Of a DNA stretch of 18,387 nucleotides, positions 1 to 8,800 are shown in pieces. How positions within the stretch are numbered: position 1 is the stretch's first letter; every line of letters begins with the position of its first letter. The notes under the pieces were generated by a model. It made no database searches. It had not been told where the DNA came from and saw only the letters and a program-made list of their open reading frames with translations. This DNA is from an uncultured Prevotellaceae bacterium. GTDB taxonomy: Bacteria; Bacteroidota; Bacteroidia; Bacteroidales; Bacteroidaceae. The translations under genes and the position numbers were made by a program. The stretch covers positions 1-18,387 of the forward strand of contig CAMOSA010000024.1 of NCBI GenBank assembly GCA_946624335.1, read 5' to 3'.

Positions 1-1265
1 AAGGCATAGCCCATGGTGAAGTTGTCGCCGTTGCCCATCTGGTCGCAGTTGCTGTAGATCTTGTAGTCGGCGATGCGGAAGAACTTCTCGTAGTCGGCCG
101 AGTAGCCGGTGGCCGAGTTGGTGTACTGCGCCCACGTGTTATTCTTGACCTTCAGCACCATAGCCTGCATATCGGCATTGAGGGCAGCGAAGTCCTCGTT
201 GGCGGCCAGGTCCTCATCGGAGAGCGCCTGGATGTCGGCCTTCAGCGTGGTGCAGGCCTTGTCCTCGAACAGGTTGTCAAGGTTCTTCTGCAGCTTGGTC
301 TTGTTCTTGACGAGCTCGTCGTAGTCGCCCTGTGCGGCACGGGCTGCGGCGATATCCTCGTCGGAGAGTTCCACCTTCTCGAACTGCCAGACGCTGGCGT
401 CGGCGTTCGTGGACCAGCGCACGACGTTGTGGCCCTGCGTGTTGGCATCGTGCAGGCCGGCGCTCTCAGTGCCGAAAGCGATGGTCCACTTGTAGGACCA
501 CTCGTCGTCGGTACGGTTGATGTTGAATACGACCGGCGTAGTGCCTACGGTGTACGCGGCGCTGGTAGTGTTCTGACGCTGTACATACTTCTGCGAGACG
601 ACGGCCTGTATCTGCCATCCCGTGCCGCTCTTGTGCAGCTGCCAGTACTGTGCGAAGTTGTCGGGGTCGGCATCCTTGGTAGAGATGGACGTGCCCTCGC
701 TCATGCAGAGACCGTAGTAGCTGATGATGCGGTAGTAGGCACCGTCCTCGAGCTCGCCGACGTAGGGGCTCATGCTGAGGATGCGCTCACGGACATCGTC
801 CATGGTGAAGTTGTCGACCGTCTCGATATACCAGTCGCATCCTTCGTCCATCGAATAGCTGAAGAGCCCGTGGCCGGTGTTGGTATTGAGGAACTTGCCG
901 CTGAAACCGGTGTCCGAGGACACGTTGAAGACGATCTTCGAGTCCGTGGCATTAGGGCTGTTGCGGATATACAGCGTGGTGGCGCCGGAGGCGGGCGTTG
1001 TATAGTCGGCCTGCAGGTACTCGCCGGTGTTGGCGCTTCGCAGGGTGAAACCGGTGTAACGCGTCTGAAGGATCCACACCTGCGACAGGTTGTTCACGTT
1101 CTTAGTCGCCGTAGTGGCCTTGCCCGACTGCGTTGTAGAGAGATACCACGACGTGCGGGCACTCTTCAGGCGCACCAAACCCTGTGGGATTTCATAGACT
1201 GCTTTGACTGTCGTGCTTCCCATGATGCCAAGGAAAGCCATCAAGAAGAATAAAAATCTTTTCAT
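1..1265 (-). CDS. Secreted multidomain protein, beta-trefoil-like modules (partial, 3' end outside window)
   Basis: The frame is open from an ATG at 1263-1265 to the left edge of the window, giving 421 codons without a stop. The product starts with a signal peptide of about 22 residues: a KR pair, a hydrophobic FLFFLMAFLGIMG core and a small-residue cleavage region ending VKA. The next roughly 270 residues hold repeated Trp- and Tyr-containing strands (VWILQTRYTGFTLRSANTG, WYIETVDNF, YYRIISYYGLCM, WSTNADASVWQFEKV) that look like ricin-type beta-trefoil modules. A charged helical spacer follows (about 290-370), and then a segment containing YEKFFRIADYKIYSN. The wording of that last segment resembles what precedes peptidase M60-like domains in some Bacteroidales secreted proteins, but this is a weak impression and the catalytic part would lie outside the window. 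It has its own promoter at 1323-1353. Confidence 0.85.
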   Translation of the reverse strand, partial: MKRFLFFLMAFLGIMGSTTVKAVYEIPQGLVRLKSARTSWYLSTTQSGKATTATKNVNNLSQVWILQTRYTGFTLRSANTGEYLQADYTTPASGATTLYIRNSPNATDSKIVFNVSSDTGFSGKFLNTNTGHGLFSYSMDEGCDWYIETVDNFTMDDVRERILSMSPYVGELEDGAYYRIISYYGLCMSEGTSISTKDADPDNFAQYWQLHKSGTGWQIQAVVSQKYVQRQNTTSAAYTVGTTPVVFNINRTDDEWSYKWTIAFGTESAGLHDANTQGHNVVRWSTNADASVWQFEKVELSDEDIAAARAAQGDYDELVKNKTKLQKNLDNLFEDKACTTLKADIQALSDEDLAANEDFAALNADMQAMVLKVKNNTWAQYTNSATGYSADYEKFFRIADYKIYSNCDQMGNGDNFTMGYA

Positions 1266-1322
1266 GTATGAATTGAGTTAATTTAGTGTAGTTAGTTAAT
1301 CATTTATGCACTCAATGCGCTG

Positions 1323-1353
1323 CAAATTTAACGGATATTTCTTATATGGCAAA
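1323..1353 (-). promoter_or_regulatory. Bacteroidetes-type promoter of the left-edge secreted protein gene
   Basis: On the minus strand TAAATTTG (1323-1330) fits the -7 consensus TAnnTTTG, and TTTG (1350-1353) fits the -33 element, with 19 bp between them. The implied leader is about 50 nt. Expected position and spacing for the primary sigma factor of this phylum; not proven. Confidence 0.6.
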
Positions 1354-1422
1354 AGTTTTTGCCCTTTTTTATCTCCTTTTTCCGCCCAAAGCCTCGTCAG
1401 CAAAGCCAAAACGTCCTTCCCG

Positions 1423-1430
1423 TACACTCA
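1423..1430 (-). promoter_or_regulatory. Candidate upstream regulatory octamer TGAGTGTA (left-edge gene)
   Basis: The octamer, read on the minus strand, begins 93 bp upstream of the -7 box. It belongs to a longer match shared with the region upstream of paralog A: on the plus strand TACACTCATTCC, followed shortly by CATAAAG. The same octamer recurs at 5679, 9572 and 9608. The regulatory role is inferred from position and recurrence only. Confidence 0.35.
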
Positions 1431-1521
1431 TTCCGCCCTACATAAAGAAAAAAGAGGAGCACGCTCCCGAGGGATAGCAATAGCCCAAGTGCCATCACCA
1501 GTGAGGATGTGCGTGCTTAGA

Positions 1522-1600
1522 CTCCTAAGAGGGTAAGCGAGGTCTCCTAAGAGGGTAAGCAAGGTCTCCTAAGAGGGTAAGCAAGGTCTCCTAAGAGGGG
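1522..1600. repeat. 22-bp tandem repeat array, family 1 (about 3.6 copies)
   Basis: Units start at 1522, 1544, 1566 and 1588, exactly 22 bp apart. Each begins CTCCTAAGAGGGTAAGC; one copy has a G/A change and the last is truncated. The array lies between the end of paralog A and the promoter of the left-edge gene. There are no spacers, so it is not a CRISPR array. Confidence 0.95.
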
Positions 1601-1610
1601 CGCCAGAAGG

Positions 1611-1720
1611 ACATAGGGTCATCGGCCAACACACATAGGGTCATCGACCAACACACATAGGGTCATCGGCCAACACACATAGGTTCATCGGCATATATAC
1701 ATAGGTGACATCGGCAGGTC
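1611..1720. repeat. 22-bp tandem repeat array, family 2 (5 copies, decaying)
   Basis: Units start at 1611, 1633, 1655, 1677 and 1699, again exactly 22 bp apart. The core is ACATAGGGTCATCGGCCAAC. The first three units are nearly identical, the last two have drifted. The sequence differs from the adjacent family 1 array, yet the period is the same. Confidence 0.93.
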
Positions 1721-1751
1721 ACCTTGGCGGCATGACGAACTCACCTAAGGC

Positions 1752-1785
1752 AAAAAGAAGCCGCGCCCCTCGGTGAGGAGCGCGG
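1752..1785 (-). terminator. Rho-independent terminator of paralog A
   Basis: On the minus strand, 55 bp after the stop codon of paralog A, CCGCGC pairs with GCGCGG (1761-1785), the stem continues inward with one mismatch, and CTTCTTTTTG follows. A closely similar hairpin lies behind paralog B at 5706-5734, so the terminators seem to have been duplicated with the genes. Confidence 0.75.
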
Positions 1786-1839
1786 CGGATAGTAAGGTTT
1801 GGGGGATGTATGCCGGAACATTACCAGCTTGTCATCCGA

Positions 1840-4800
1840 TTAGGGAACGAGCACCTTGTGACCCTTGATGATGTACAGACCGGACTTGAGGGTCGAGATG
1901 TTCTCTGTCGTACCCACCTTCTGGCCTGCAAGGTTAAAGATATCGTTGACCTTGAAGTTGCAGTTCTTGGTGGAACGGATACCAACCTGAGTGGGATCAC
2001 CAAGATACATCCAAACGTCTGTCATATCGCAGGTGGGAAGGCTAGAGACAGCTGGCAGATAAGCTGTGCCGGCGGCAACATTTGTCGAACTGTTCACGAT
2101 GTTCCAATAGCTGCCCAACGTGTTGTTAACCGCCAAGACAGCGTCGCCTGCATTGGCCTTCACTTCAACAAATGTACCAGTCAGGCCACCAATGACAGTG
2201 GGCTCCGTAGCGATGGTTCCATTGAAGGAGAAGTCAGCGACTGTCTCGAGAGCGTCACCATCAAAATTGCCTTCAGCGATGTAGATGAAGGGCTCGCCGG
2301 GAACAGACTCGGAAATTTCGTTCAAGCCGACATAGGCCACACCGTCATCCTCGAACTGACCGGCAACAGCGAACATACGACCGCCGCCAATCTCATTCTT
2401 GGCACCACTGGCAAAGCAGTAAGCATAAGCCTGACCCTCGCGAAGGGTATTGTAGAAGTGGCCAATCTCATCGGAACTGGCATCACCACACTCGACGAGG
2501 CTGACGGCAGAGTTGGTGTTGAGGGCGTAAGCAGGCCAACCAACGATATCGTTGTCGTTGAGGGCGAAGTGCAACGCCTTCTCTAGAGACTCACCGGTGA
2601 AGAGATCATAGCAACGCATGACGACCTTGCCATAGCCTAATCCTTCGACCTTGAAGAGGGTAGGTACGGAGCTGGCATTGTTGGCGTCTGAAGGACCGTT
2701 GCCGGTGATGTGCATGAACAGGCCTGTACCCTTGTTCTGCAGGACATAACCTTCGCCGACGGGGATGAAGCGCCAGTAGCTGAAGTCAGGGCTCATGAGG
2801 GTCTCGTAGTCAATGGCGTACATACGATGGTTGTCATGATTCTCATAAGCGTCCTCGGCATCAATAAACTCGGTGAACTTATCGCAAGCGATGACAACGG
2901 CGGTGCCGAAGAGGAAGTTGCCGCTGTCGTTCTGTCCATTGGCCAGAGTCCATCCGTGTTCCTCATATTCCTCATAGCTGGGATAAACAATCTGATACCA
3001 CACATCGGTCTTCGGGGTCGACTGCATGCCAGCAGCGAGAGCCGTCTTAGCACTTTCAGCAGCCGCGTTGAGTTTGGCCAGAGCAGCTTCGAGCTGAGCC
3101 TTGGAGAAGTTGCCAGCGAGCAGAGCGTCAGCCTCCTCGACAGCTTCTCTCAGATCGTTGCTGGAGACACAGCCTTCGGTGTAGTAACCTACGCCTTCGC
3201 CATCAATACCATCTTCGTTGGTTTCCACCTTTTCAACAGTGCTGAGCAGGTTCTTAGCATCCTTGAGAGCTCTGCCGAGTTCGGTAGGATCAGCAAATTC
3301 AGTCTTGAAGGCATCGAAAGCAGCTTGCAGATTAGCGATGTCGGTTGTGGTGGCATGAACCACTTTCTTGGCCGCATCTATAGCGTCCTGCATACCTGTG
3401 ATGGTGGCTTCGGACATGGAGGCAGCCTGGCTGGTCTCAACAGCCTTCATACCCGTGACGACACGCAGCTCACCAAGGTTGAAGTAGACACCGCGGCGGC
3501 TGGCGTTGACGTCGAAGCGTACCCACTGGTACTCACCACCGAGAGGGATGGAACCGGTGTAAGCCGGGCAAGCGCCGTATGTAGGATTGGACTTGAAGTT
3601 GTAGCCAATCTCGTAGAGGTTGTAGCGGTCGTAGCCTTCAGCGACCAGTGTCCAGTTGACACCGTCGTTACTTGCATAGACGTCAATATCACGCGGGCTG
3701 TCCCAGTTGCCATTGGTGTGACCTCCGTTGCCACGCGGATAGAATACGAAGCCCACTTCGGTGACAGGCTTCTTCAGCTTCATCCAGAGGTTATGCTTGT
3801 TGGAGGGCAGAGCGCCTTCGGCGGGCTCGTCGGGGTTGTCCTCGCTGTAGGCCGTCCACTCGGGATTGCCGTGCCATGAGGTGTGATAGAAGTTGGGTTC
3901 GGACAAGTCACCGTCGATGAGGGCAATGAAGCCGACACCGTCGCTGCCCCATGTCTTGCCGTGTTCGGCAGCCTCGGAAGCGTTAGAATAGAAGTCGTAC
4001 TCGCTCTCCGGCGTGACGTCTTCGACGCCGTCCATGAGTTGCCATTCGGTGAAGGGCACGCCCTCCTCAGGGATGTAGCACTCATACTGGAAGGCCTGTG
4101 AGTAGGCGATGCTTGCCTCATCACGAAGTGCCGAGAACTGGTCGTCGAGCACCTTCTGCTTCTTTGCCTCTTCCATCTGAGCGATGGTGGCATCATCGAC
4201 AGCAATGATATACCAAGCCGAGGCAGAGCTGGCATTGTCGTTCCAACCTACGATGTGACCCGTGGAACCGTTTACAGCACCGCCGTGACCTTCCTGGTGC
4301 ATCATGATCCAGCCATCACCATTGGGAGCATTGATATAATATTTACCACCTCCAAACGGGATCACATAAACATGATTTTCGGTGCTCTCAACGAGCTCAT
4401 TCTGCTGGCTCTGCTGGTATTGATCCACGAAGAGTTCCGAACCAAAGTTCTGCATCGTGTAATAGGCATCGCCATTCTCATCGACGCCAGCTTGCGTGAA
4501 TTTCCAGATGAACGTGGGGTCAGTTTCATTCATCTGAGCCCATCCGGCCTTCTTCTCGCTTCCATACATATTCATGTAGAACTGGAGTCCGTCGGGCTCA
4601 AGTGCGCGATGGGCATCCTTGGCATTCATGATATAGTAGTAGCCAGCCTTGAAACTGCCCTTTGCAGCAGCTTCCTCGCAAGCTTCATAAGCGGCTTTCA
4701 GGCGGTCGTACAGCGCATTCAGTTCATCTGCCGTAGCACTGAGGTCATCACCCTTTGACACAGCCTCTTCAACAGCGCTGTTGAACTCCGAAATCAGGGA

Positions 4801-5475
4801 CTCGTCAATAGCTCCGACGAAGTTACCGCCCACGTACTGAGCGTTCTTCACCTGATTGTAGAGGTCCAATAACTTCTGACGAGCGACCTCGTCGTCACTG
4901 TTCTTCTCCGTAGGATAGATCTGGAACGTAGCGATGTGGAAGAACACACTATTTCCCGATGTGCCCTCATTATAGAAGCGAATATACTTGAAATTCTGAT
5001 GAGGGAAGACTTCGAAAACGATTTCATTCACATCGCCGGTAAACGGGGTCTCGCAAATGCGCAGGAGGGTGCAGTTATCCTTAGGCAGTTCGAGGTTGTT
5101 CTCGTTGGTGCCATAGACACTCCACTTGTTGATTTGGTTGCTGTCAATGGGACGACGCTGGAACTCGAAAGCCAGAACTTCGGTCAAGTTCACATCATCA
5201 GGCAGCTCTACTTGGAAGAAGTGCTGGCCCTGATACTTGTTATGCCAATCGGAATGCCAGAAAGCATTGTCAGGATGGACATCAGGGACGCCTATCAAGG
5301 CTCCTAGAGAACCTTCCGCTTCATCCGAGCAGGGACTGCTCAACTGACTCACGTCAAGAATCAGCTCATTGGCGTAATCAGGAGTATAGTCGAACTTCGA
5401 CAACTCCTGGGCATAAAGCGTCACGCTGCCAAAGAGGCTGAACAGCGCGATTAAGAAAAGGTAAATTTTCTTCAT
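1840..5475 (-). CDS. Secreted modular surface protein with two discoidin-like domains (paralog A, 1211 aa)
   Basis: A signal peptide (residues 1-23, ending YAQ) indicates export. Module order: discoidin-like/F5/8 type C domain at about 45-188 (GSLGALIG, AFWHSDWH, KYIRFY); helical FIVAR-like spacer 195-270; beta-trefoil-like module 277-425 (YYYIMNAKD, IVGWND, WYIIAVDD); second discoidin-like domain about 495-675 (ALIDGD, SPRDIDVYASNDGVNWTLV, WVRFDVNASRRGVYFNLGEL); helical spacers 680-820; second trefoil-like module 825-995 (VWYQIVYPSYEEY, YVLQNKGTGLFMHI); beta-rich region; C-terminal tail 1165-1211 (VNDIFNLAGQKV, SGLYIIKGHKVLV). The tail resembles Bacteroidetes sorting or anchoring tails. No catalytic motif was recognised, so glycan or glycoprotein binding at the cell surface is the best inference. 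The first 110 residues are far closer to paralog B than to C. It stands alone, with its own promoter and terminator. Confidence 0.92.
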   Translation of the reverse strand: MKKIYLFLIALFSLFGSVTLYAQELSKFDYTPDYANELILDVSQLSSPCSDEAEGSLGALIGVPDVHPDNAFWHSDWHNKYQGQHFFQVELPDDVNLTEVLAFEFQRRPIDSNQINKWSVYGTNENNLELPKDNCTLLRICETPFTGDVNEIVFEVFPHQNFKYIRFYNEGTSGNSVFFHIATFQIYPTEKNSDDEVARQKLLDLYNQVKNAQYVGGNFVGAIDESLISEFNSAVEEAVSKGDDLSATADELNALYDRLKAAYEACEEAAAKGSFKAGYYYIMNAKDAHRALEPDGLQFYMNMYGSEKKAGWAQMNETDPTFIWKFTQAGVDENGDAYYTMQNFGSELFVDQYQQSQQNELVESTENHVYVIPFGGGKYYINAPNGDGWIMMHQEGHGGAVNGSTGHIVGWNDNASSASAWYIIAVDDATIAQMEEAKKQKVLDDQFSALRDEASIAYSQAFQYECYIPEEGVPFTEWQLMDGVEDVTPESEYDFYSNASEAAEHGKTWGSDGVGFIALIDGDLSEPNFYHTSWHGNPEWTAYSEDNPDEPAEGALPSNKHNLWMKLKKPVTEVGFVFYPRGNGGHTNGNWDSPRDIDVYASNDGVNWTLVAEGYDRYNLYEIGYNFKSNPTYGACPAYTGSIPLGGEYQWVRFDVNASRRGVYFNLGELRVVTGMKAVETSQAASMSEATITGMQDAIDAAKKVVHATTTDIANLQAAFDAFKTEFADPTELGRALKDAKNLLSTVEKVETNEDGIDGEGVGYYTEGCVSSNDLREAVEEADALLAGNFSKAQLEAALAKLNAAAESAKTALAAGMQSTPKTDVWYQIVYPSYEEYEEHGWTLANGQNDSGNFLFGTAVVIACDKFTEFIDAEDAYENHDNHRMYAIDYETLMSPDFSYWRFIPVGEGYVLQNKGTGLFMHITGNGPSDANNASSVPTLFKVEGLGYGKVVMRCYDLFTGESLEKALHFALNDNDIVGWPAYALNTNSAVSLVECGDASSDEIGHFYNTLREGQAYAYCFASGAKNEIGGGRMFAVAGQFEDDGVAYVGLNEISESVPGEPFIYIAEGNFDGDALETVADFSFNGTIATEPTVIGGLTGTFVEVKANAGDAVLAVNNTLGSYWNIVNSSTNVAAGTAYLPAVSSLPTCDMTDVWMYLGDPTQVGIRSTKNCNFKVNDIFNLAGQKVGTTENISTLKSGLYIIKGHKVLVP

Positions 5476-5588
5476 TGCTTTTAGGTTTTAGTTAGTAATT
5501 AAAGTAATTATTATATTAAGGTGTAAACGCTGCTTGTTACGTTAATTTATCTTTAGTTTTTTTAGCCGTAAAGGTCGATTTCCGGCAT

Positions 5589-5621
5589 CAAAGATATAGA
5601 CAATCTACGTTCATTAACAAA
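5589..5621 (-). promoter_or_regulatory. Bacteroidetes-type promoter of paralog A
   Basis: On the minus strand TATCTTTG (5589-5596) matches TAnnTTTG and TTTG (5618-5621) lies 21 bp further upstream as the -33 element. The leader is long, about 105 nt. The last bases before the ATG (CTAAAACCTAAAAGCA) contain no Shine-Dalgarno sequence and nearly match those of paralog B. Confidence 0.65.
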
Positions 5622-5678
5622 TCAACCGGCTAAAAAGCCTCGTATGTTAAGAATAATTAACAATAATAAGTGCACATA

Positions 5679-5686
5679 TACACTCA
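5679..5686 (-). promoter_or_regulatory. Candidate upstream regulatory octamer TGAGTGTA (paralog A)
   Basis: The octamer begins 83 bp from the -7 box of paralog A, the same distance as the copy upstream of paralog B. Flanking bases (an ATTAACAA-rich stretch and a GCA trinucleotide on the plus strand) are also shared with the paralog B copy. Role inferred. Confidence 0.4.
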
Positions 5687-5705
5687 TTCCTGTCCATAAA
5701 GCAAG

Positions 5706-5734
5706 CCGCGTCCCTCGACAAGCGAGGAGCGCGG
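5706..5734 (-). terminator. Rho-independent terminator of paralog B
   Basis: A 12-bp stem with one mismatch (CCGCGTCCCTCG pairing with CGAGGAGCGCGG) closes a 5-nt loop. On the minus strand it is followed by CTTGCTTTATG, a modest T-run, about 87 bp after the paralog B stop. It resembles the paralog A terminator. Confidence 0.6.
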
Positions 5735-5820
5735 CGCTGAGAGAATGTTCAATTCGAGGTCGGACTCGAGACCAGACTCGAAGTCGGACGCCGGAAAGGG
5801 CTGTTCAGGAGATCATGCCG

Positions 5821-8800
5821 TTAGGGCACGATGACCTTGCGGCCCTTGATGACGTAGATGCCACGCTTGAGGGCTGTGATGTCAGCCGTCGTGCCTACCT
5901 TCTGGCCCTGCAGGTTGTAGACATCGCTGACCTTAGCGGCCGTGGCCTTGGTGCCGTTGATGCCGACAGGCACGCTGCCGAGCAGGATGCAGACCTCGGT
6001 GGGATCACAGGTACTCAGGTTCGTGATGGCAGGGATGTAGGCCGTCATGGCATCGACGTTGACGCTGCCACCGGAGACGACACGCCAGAAGCTGCCCTTC
6101 TGCTCGTCGAGCGCCAGGACGCCGTCGCCATTCTGAGCAGCCACGGTGGCGAAGGTGCCCTTGAGACCGCCCTTCTCACCTGCCTCGCGAGTGATGTCGC
6201 CCGTCAGACGGAAGTCGGCATAGGCGGTGAGGGCATAGTCGTTGAACGGGTTTTCGGCGATGAACACGAAGGGCTCGCCAGCTGCGGCCTCCGTGATCTC
6301 TTCCAGACCGACGTAGGCAAGGTCTTCGTCCTCGAACTGACCCGTCACGGCGTACATCTTACCGCCCTCGGCCAGGTTGCGAGTGACACGGCTGGCGAAG
6401 CAGTAGGTATAGGCCTGACCTTCGCGAACCTCGCTGTAGAAGGAACCGAGCTCATTCTCGCCGCCTACGTCACCAGCCTCGACCAGTTCGAGGGCAGAGT
6501 TGGTGCCGAGGGTGTAGGTGCTCCAACCCACCATCAGGCAGTTGTCGAGCTGGAAGTGGAGCGCGGTGATGGGCTCTTCGGTCAGGAAGTCGTAGCTGCG
6601 GAGCACGACCTTGCCGTAGCCAAGGCCTTCGACCTTGAAGAGCGTCGGCGTGGAGCCGATGGTGTTGGGGTTCTCGCGGCCGATGGCGACGAGATGGATG
6701 AACAGACCCGTGCCCTTGTTCTGGATGACATAGGCATCACCCACGGGGATAAAGCGCCAGAGGCTCATATCCACATTCTCGAGGATATCGGGATCCATAG
6801 AGAACATCGGGATATTGTCCATGACCTCGTCGGGATAGATCTCGTATTCCTTGTCGATGGCCACGGTGGCGACCTTACCCCAGATCACGTCGTTCTCGCT
6901 CTCGCCGTTGCCGAGGTTCCATCCGCGCTGCTCAAACTCCTCGTAGCTCGGGAAGCGTATCTGATACCACTTGTCGGTCTCGATCTCGCTCTGCATACCG
7001 GCAGCGAGGGCTGCCTGTGCGGCCTCGACGGCTGAGGCGACCTTCTGCTGCAAGCTCTCGAGCTGCGGCTTGGTCGAGATGCCCGCTTCGAGTGCTGCAT
7101 CAGCTTCCTCGATGGCGGTCTGGAGGTCGTCGCTCGTGACACATCCTTCACGGTAGTAGCCGAGCCCATCGCCTGCGATACCGTCTTCGTTGGTCTCTAC
7201 CTTCAGGACCGTAGTCAGTAAGTTCTTAGCCTTGCTGACAGCATCCTGCAGTTCGGACGGGTCGACGAACTCGGCCTTGAACTGGTCGAGAGCGGCCTGC
7301 AATGCGGCGAGGTCAGAGGAGGTGGCCTTCACCACCTTCTTGGCCGCATCGAGGGCATCCTGCAGCGTGCGGACGGTCTGCTCGCTCATCTGTGCGGCCT
7401 GGCTGGTCTCCTTAGCCTTCATGCCGACCCAGACACGGAGCTCGGAGAGGTTGAAGTAGATGCTACGTCGGCTGGCATTGACGTCGAAGCGCACCCACTC
7501 GTAGGAGCCGCCCAGCTGTATCGGGCCGGTATAGGCCGGGCGCTTGGGCACCGGCACATCATCGAGGAAGGTGGAGGTGCCTTCGTACAGGTTGAAGCGG
7601 TCGTAGCCCTCGGCCACCAGCGTCCAGGTCTCACCGTCGTTGCTGACCAGGACATCGATGTCACGCGGGCTGTCCCAGTAATAGGTGCTGTTACGCGGGT
7701 TGAACTCGAAGCCCACCTCGGTGACGGCCTTCGGCAGGTGCATCATCAGGTTGTGCTTCGTCGTAGGCTCGGCCCATGAGGTGGGTTCGCCGCTGTCGTC
7801 GTAGGCCGTCCACTTGACGTTGGTGCCCTGCGGTGTGCCGGTGTAGTCGGTGTGGAACCACGTGTTGATGTCGCCGTCGATGAGGGCTCCGTAGCCCTGA
7901 CCGTCATCACCCCAGCTGTAGCCGTGCTCGGCACTGCGTGCGGCGTTCGAAAGGAAGTCGTCGGCGCTGAGCGGCGTCACATCCTCAGCATCATCGGGCA
8001 ACTCATATTCGAAAGCTCTCGAGTAGGTGATGGTGGCCTGATTGAGCAGGTTGTTGAACTGTTCCTGGATCTTCAGCTGCTCCTTGGCAGCCTCCATGTT
8101 GGCCAAAGTGGCATCGTCGACAGGTATCAGGTACCAGCAGGACGCCGATCCGGGCCACTCGTTCCAACCTACGATGTCGCCGGTAGCTGTCTCGGGAAGG
8201 TCTGCCCCTCCGTGGCCTCTCTGGTGGAGGAGATGGCCGCCGTCATTGGCGGTGTAGACGATGAAGGTACCGTCGCCCAGGCTCTCCACATAGATCGGTC
8301 CTGCGTTCTCTTCGGCAACGAGGACGAGCGGCTCGCTGGTCTGCAGCGTATTGGCATAGAGCTCGGAGCCGTAGTTCCTCATGTGGTAGTAGGCATCGCC
8401 GTCGTCATCGACACCGGCCTGGGTGAACTGCCAGACGAAGTTGGGATCCTCATAATCCATCCATGCCCATCCGGCCGTGGTGGCATTATACATATTCATG
8501 CCGAAGTGGCGGCCGTCGGGAGACGCGGCATTATACACACTCTTGGCGTTGAGCAGGTAGTAGTTACCGGGCTTGAAGACGCTGAGTTTGGCAGCCGCCT
8601 CACAGGCTTCGTAGGCAGCCCTCAGACGATCGGTCAGCGCGTTGAGCTGTTCGGCCGTAGCATCCACGTTGTCGCCCTGTGCCACCGCCTCTTCGAGGGC
8701 AGCATAGAACTCCGTGACGAGGCTCTCATCGATGGCGCCAAGGAAGTCGCCGGAGATGTACACGGCACCCTTCACCTGGTCGTAGAGGTCGAGCAGCTTC

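Larger units (their letters stand above)
1266..1839. other. 574-bp intergenic region without a gene
   Basis: The region holds the left-edge gene's promoter, the upstream octamer, a second weak hairpin with a T-run on the minus strand (1451-1467), the two 22-bp arrays and the paralog A terminator. A short open frame at 1306-1536 runs through promoter and repeat sequence and has no credible protein content. Confidence 0.8.

Noticed and set aside
1306..1536. 76-codon frame in the intergenic region
   Set aside because: It runs through the -7/-33 promoter elements of the divergent gene and into tandem repeats.
1522..1720. CRISPR array
   Set aside because: The repeats are directly adjacent 22-bp units with no unique spacers and no cas genes nearby.
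2710..3879. Long open frame on the plus strand opposite paralog A (389 codons)
   Set aside because: It is antisense to a gene with signal peptide, domains and paralogs. Its translation has no recognisable domain and arises from the codon bias of the real strand.
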